64,000 nt of DNA, taken from Talinum fruticosum (taxonomy: Eukaryota > Streptophyta > Magnoliopsida > Caryophyllales > Talinaceae). Made by a program: the position numbers and the translations under genes. Numbering within the stretch: the first letter of the stretch is position 1; the number at the start of each line of letters is the position of its first letter. Under the pieces are notes generated by a model. The model saw only the letters and a program-made list of their open reading frames with translations. It had not been told where the DNA came from and made no database searches. Shown here piece after piece: positions 62,964-64,000 of the stretch. Where the stretch lies: positions 5,904,501 to 5,968,500 of the forward strand of contig JAITYX010000011.1 in assembly GCA_021018815.1 (NCBI GenBank), given 5' to 3'.

Positions 62964-64000
62964 TTAGATTAATCATATATTCTATGAAGGTAATCTTGTA
63001 GCATATTGGTTAGCTAAATTTAGGCTCTCTATTCCTACTATTTTGTTGTGGTCCTATATTCCTTTTTATGCTTTTCTTTCTATACTCATTAAGAACAACT
63101 TAGGTAGAAGTCTTGTGAGTAGGGGCTACCAATTAATTGAAGCACTTATCAATGGGGAAAAAGTTCAAACAAAAAAACCCTAGTTATTGTTACATTAGAA
63201 TATATATTACTTTTACAATACATTCTAATAATACAATTCCCAAAAATAATTTCTGAAGAATAAGGGGTACCATAAATTATTCTTTTTGGCTATTGGATTA
63301 GTACATGATTCTCAAGAAGATATTTTGGTCTATTTAAAATAAGTGCTTCTCCACCAAAAATTATACCTTACTTTCTATAGTAGGAAGCTTGATACTTCAT
63401 TGATGAATTTTTTTGATAAAATGGAGAATTTTTTACGTTAATAAATTTTATATTCAAATGATGATTTTTGTATTTTTGATAATTTTACAACAATGCTAAT
63501 GATTTGTTCAGATTTACTTTTTCATAGCAAAATAATTAATAAAAATTCAGTTACTTAAATATACTTTTTCTATAAAGTTCATTTATCTATAACCCAAGAT
63601 TGTTAATTTATACTGATAAATTTAATATGAATGTGATGAATATTTTAATTTAAACATATATTTCTCTATTTTTTTAAAAAGTTAATGAATACGAGTATTT
63701 GTATTTATTTATGTAAAAACTATACAATTCAAAAAAACTAATACATCAAATATTTTACAAATAAGTATTGTCATAAACTAATGAATTTTATAACGATAGC
63801 GATGAATTTTACAACAATAGTGATGAATTTTAAAGAAATATGTCTATATTTGTCAATATTCATCCTACTTATAAATCATCATTTTTCTCGGCATATTCTT
63901 CAATTCATCTGCTATGTGAACTTGCATTGATTTTTATTACTTAGTTATGTCCACAAATTCATCTCCAATTAGCAAGAATTCATCATAAATAATTAATATA
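62964..64000. other. AT-rich gene-free right edge
   Basis: No coding region or RNA gene is supported. Three short units of ATGAATTTTA.AACRATAG.G (21-bp period) occur at 63781-63836. Confidence 0.6.
63781..63836. repeat. 21-bp tandem repeat, about 2.7 units
   Basis: Units start at 63781, 63802 and 63823, each with ATGAATTTTA. A related GATGAATATTTTAA phrase lies upstream near 63.64 kb. Confidence 0.8.

Overview
The window is plant nuclear DNA, most likely from a eudicot. Three things point there: a spliced gene of the plant SLC35F5/THI74-like transporter family with eight exons and GT-AG introns, a dense population of plant-type transposable elements (LINE, Sirevirus-type Copia, chromovirus-type Gypsy, hAT, Tourist-like MITE), and AT-rich spacers with long (TA)n and (TAA)n microsatellites. 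Only one convincing intact host gene is present. No rRNA, canonical tRNA, CRISPR or organellar sequence was seen.

Layout. 1-2.8 kb: gene-free spacer. 3.18-8.74 kb, minus strand: intact 383-codon EamA/SLC35-type membrane transporter, with a CT-repeat leader and a TATA box at about 9.12 kb. 9.24-15.94 kb, minus strand: a nearly full-length but decayed L1-type LINE between 14-bp target-site duplications, ending about 120 bp upstream of that TATA box. 16-24.1 kb: spacer with a repeat-flanked segment, a Tourist-like MITE (18.99-19.61 kb), a diverged Sirevirus-like solo LTR (19.98-21.62 kb) and a 99-bp (TA)n tract. 24.17-27.48 kb: a hAT transposon with 8-bp target duplications and a frame-broken transposase of the DUF4371/zinc-finger MYM type. 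27.77-30.52 kb: a solo LTR of a chromovirus-like Gypsy element. 30.6-33.3 kb: broken Gypsy gag and Copia pol pieces on the plus strand. 33.3-44.7 and 55.6-57.0 kb: T-rich, gene-free DNA with repeated blocks and a 1.08-kb MITE. 44.71-55.60 kb, minus strand: an 11-kb Sirevirus-type Copia element (two LTRs of about 1.58 kb, PBS, PPT, gag-pol, and a third ORF region before the 3' LTR). 57-64 kb: LTR-retrotransposon leader-like DNA, two LINE 3' fragments on the plus strand, and AT-rich spacer.

The most unusual signal is at the scale of the whole window. Wherever two TE copies can be compared, differences concentrate at the pentamer TCAGA (a CHG-methylation context), which appears as TCGTA, TCGGA or TCGA. 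By eye the pentamer is frequent in and around the host gene, absent from the 6.7-kb LINE and scarce in the Sirevirus. The changes alter the Sirevirus primer-binding site, one LTR terminus and several reading frames. A motif-specific sequencing or polishing artefact at methylated cytosines is the leading explanation, so some TE pseudogene calls here may be overstated. All domain calls rest on motif recognition by eye, without database searches.
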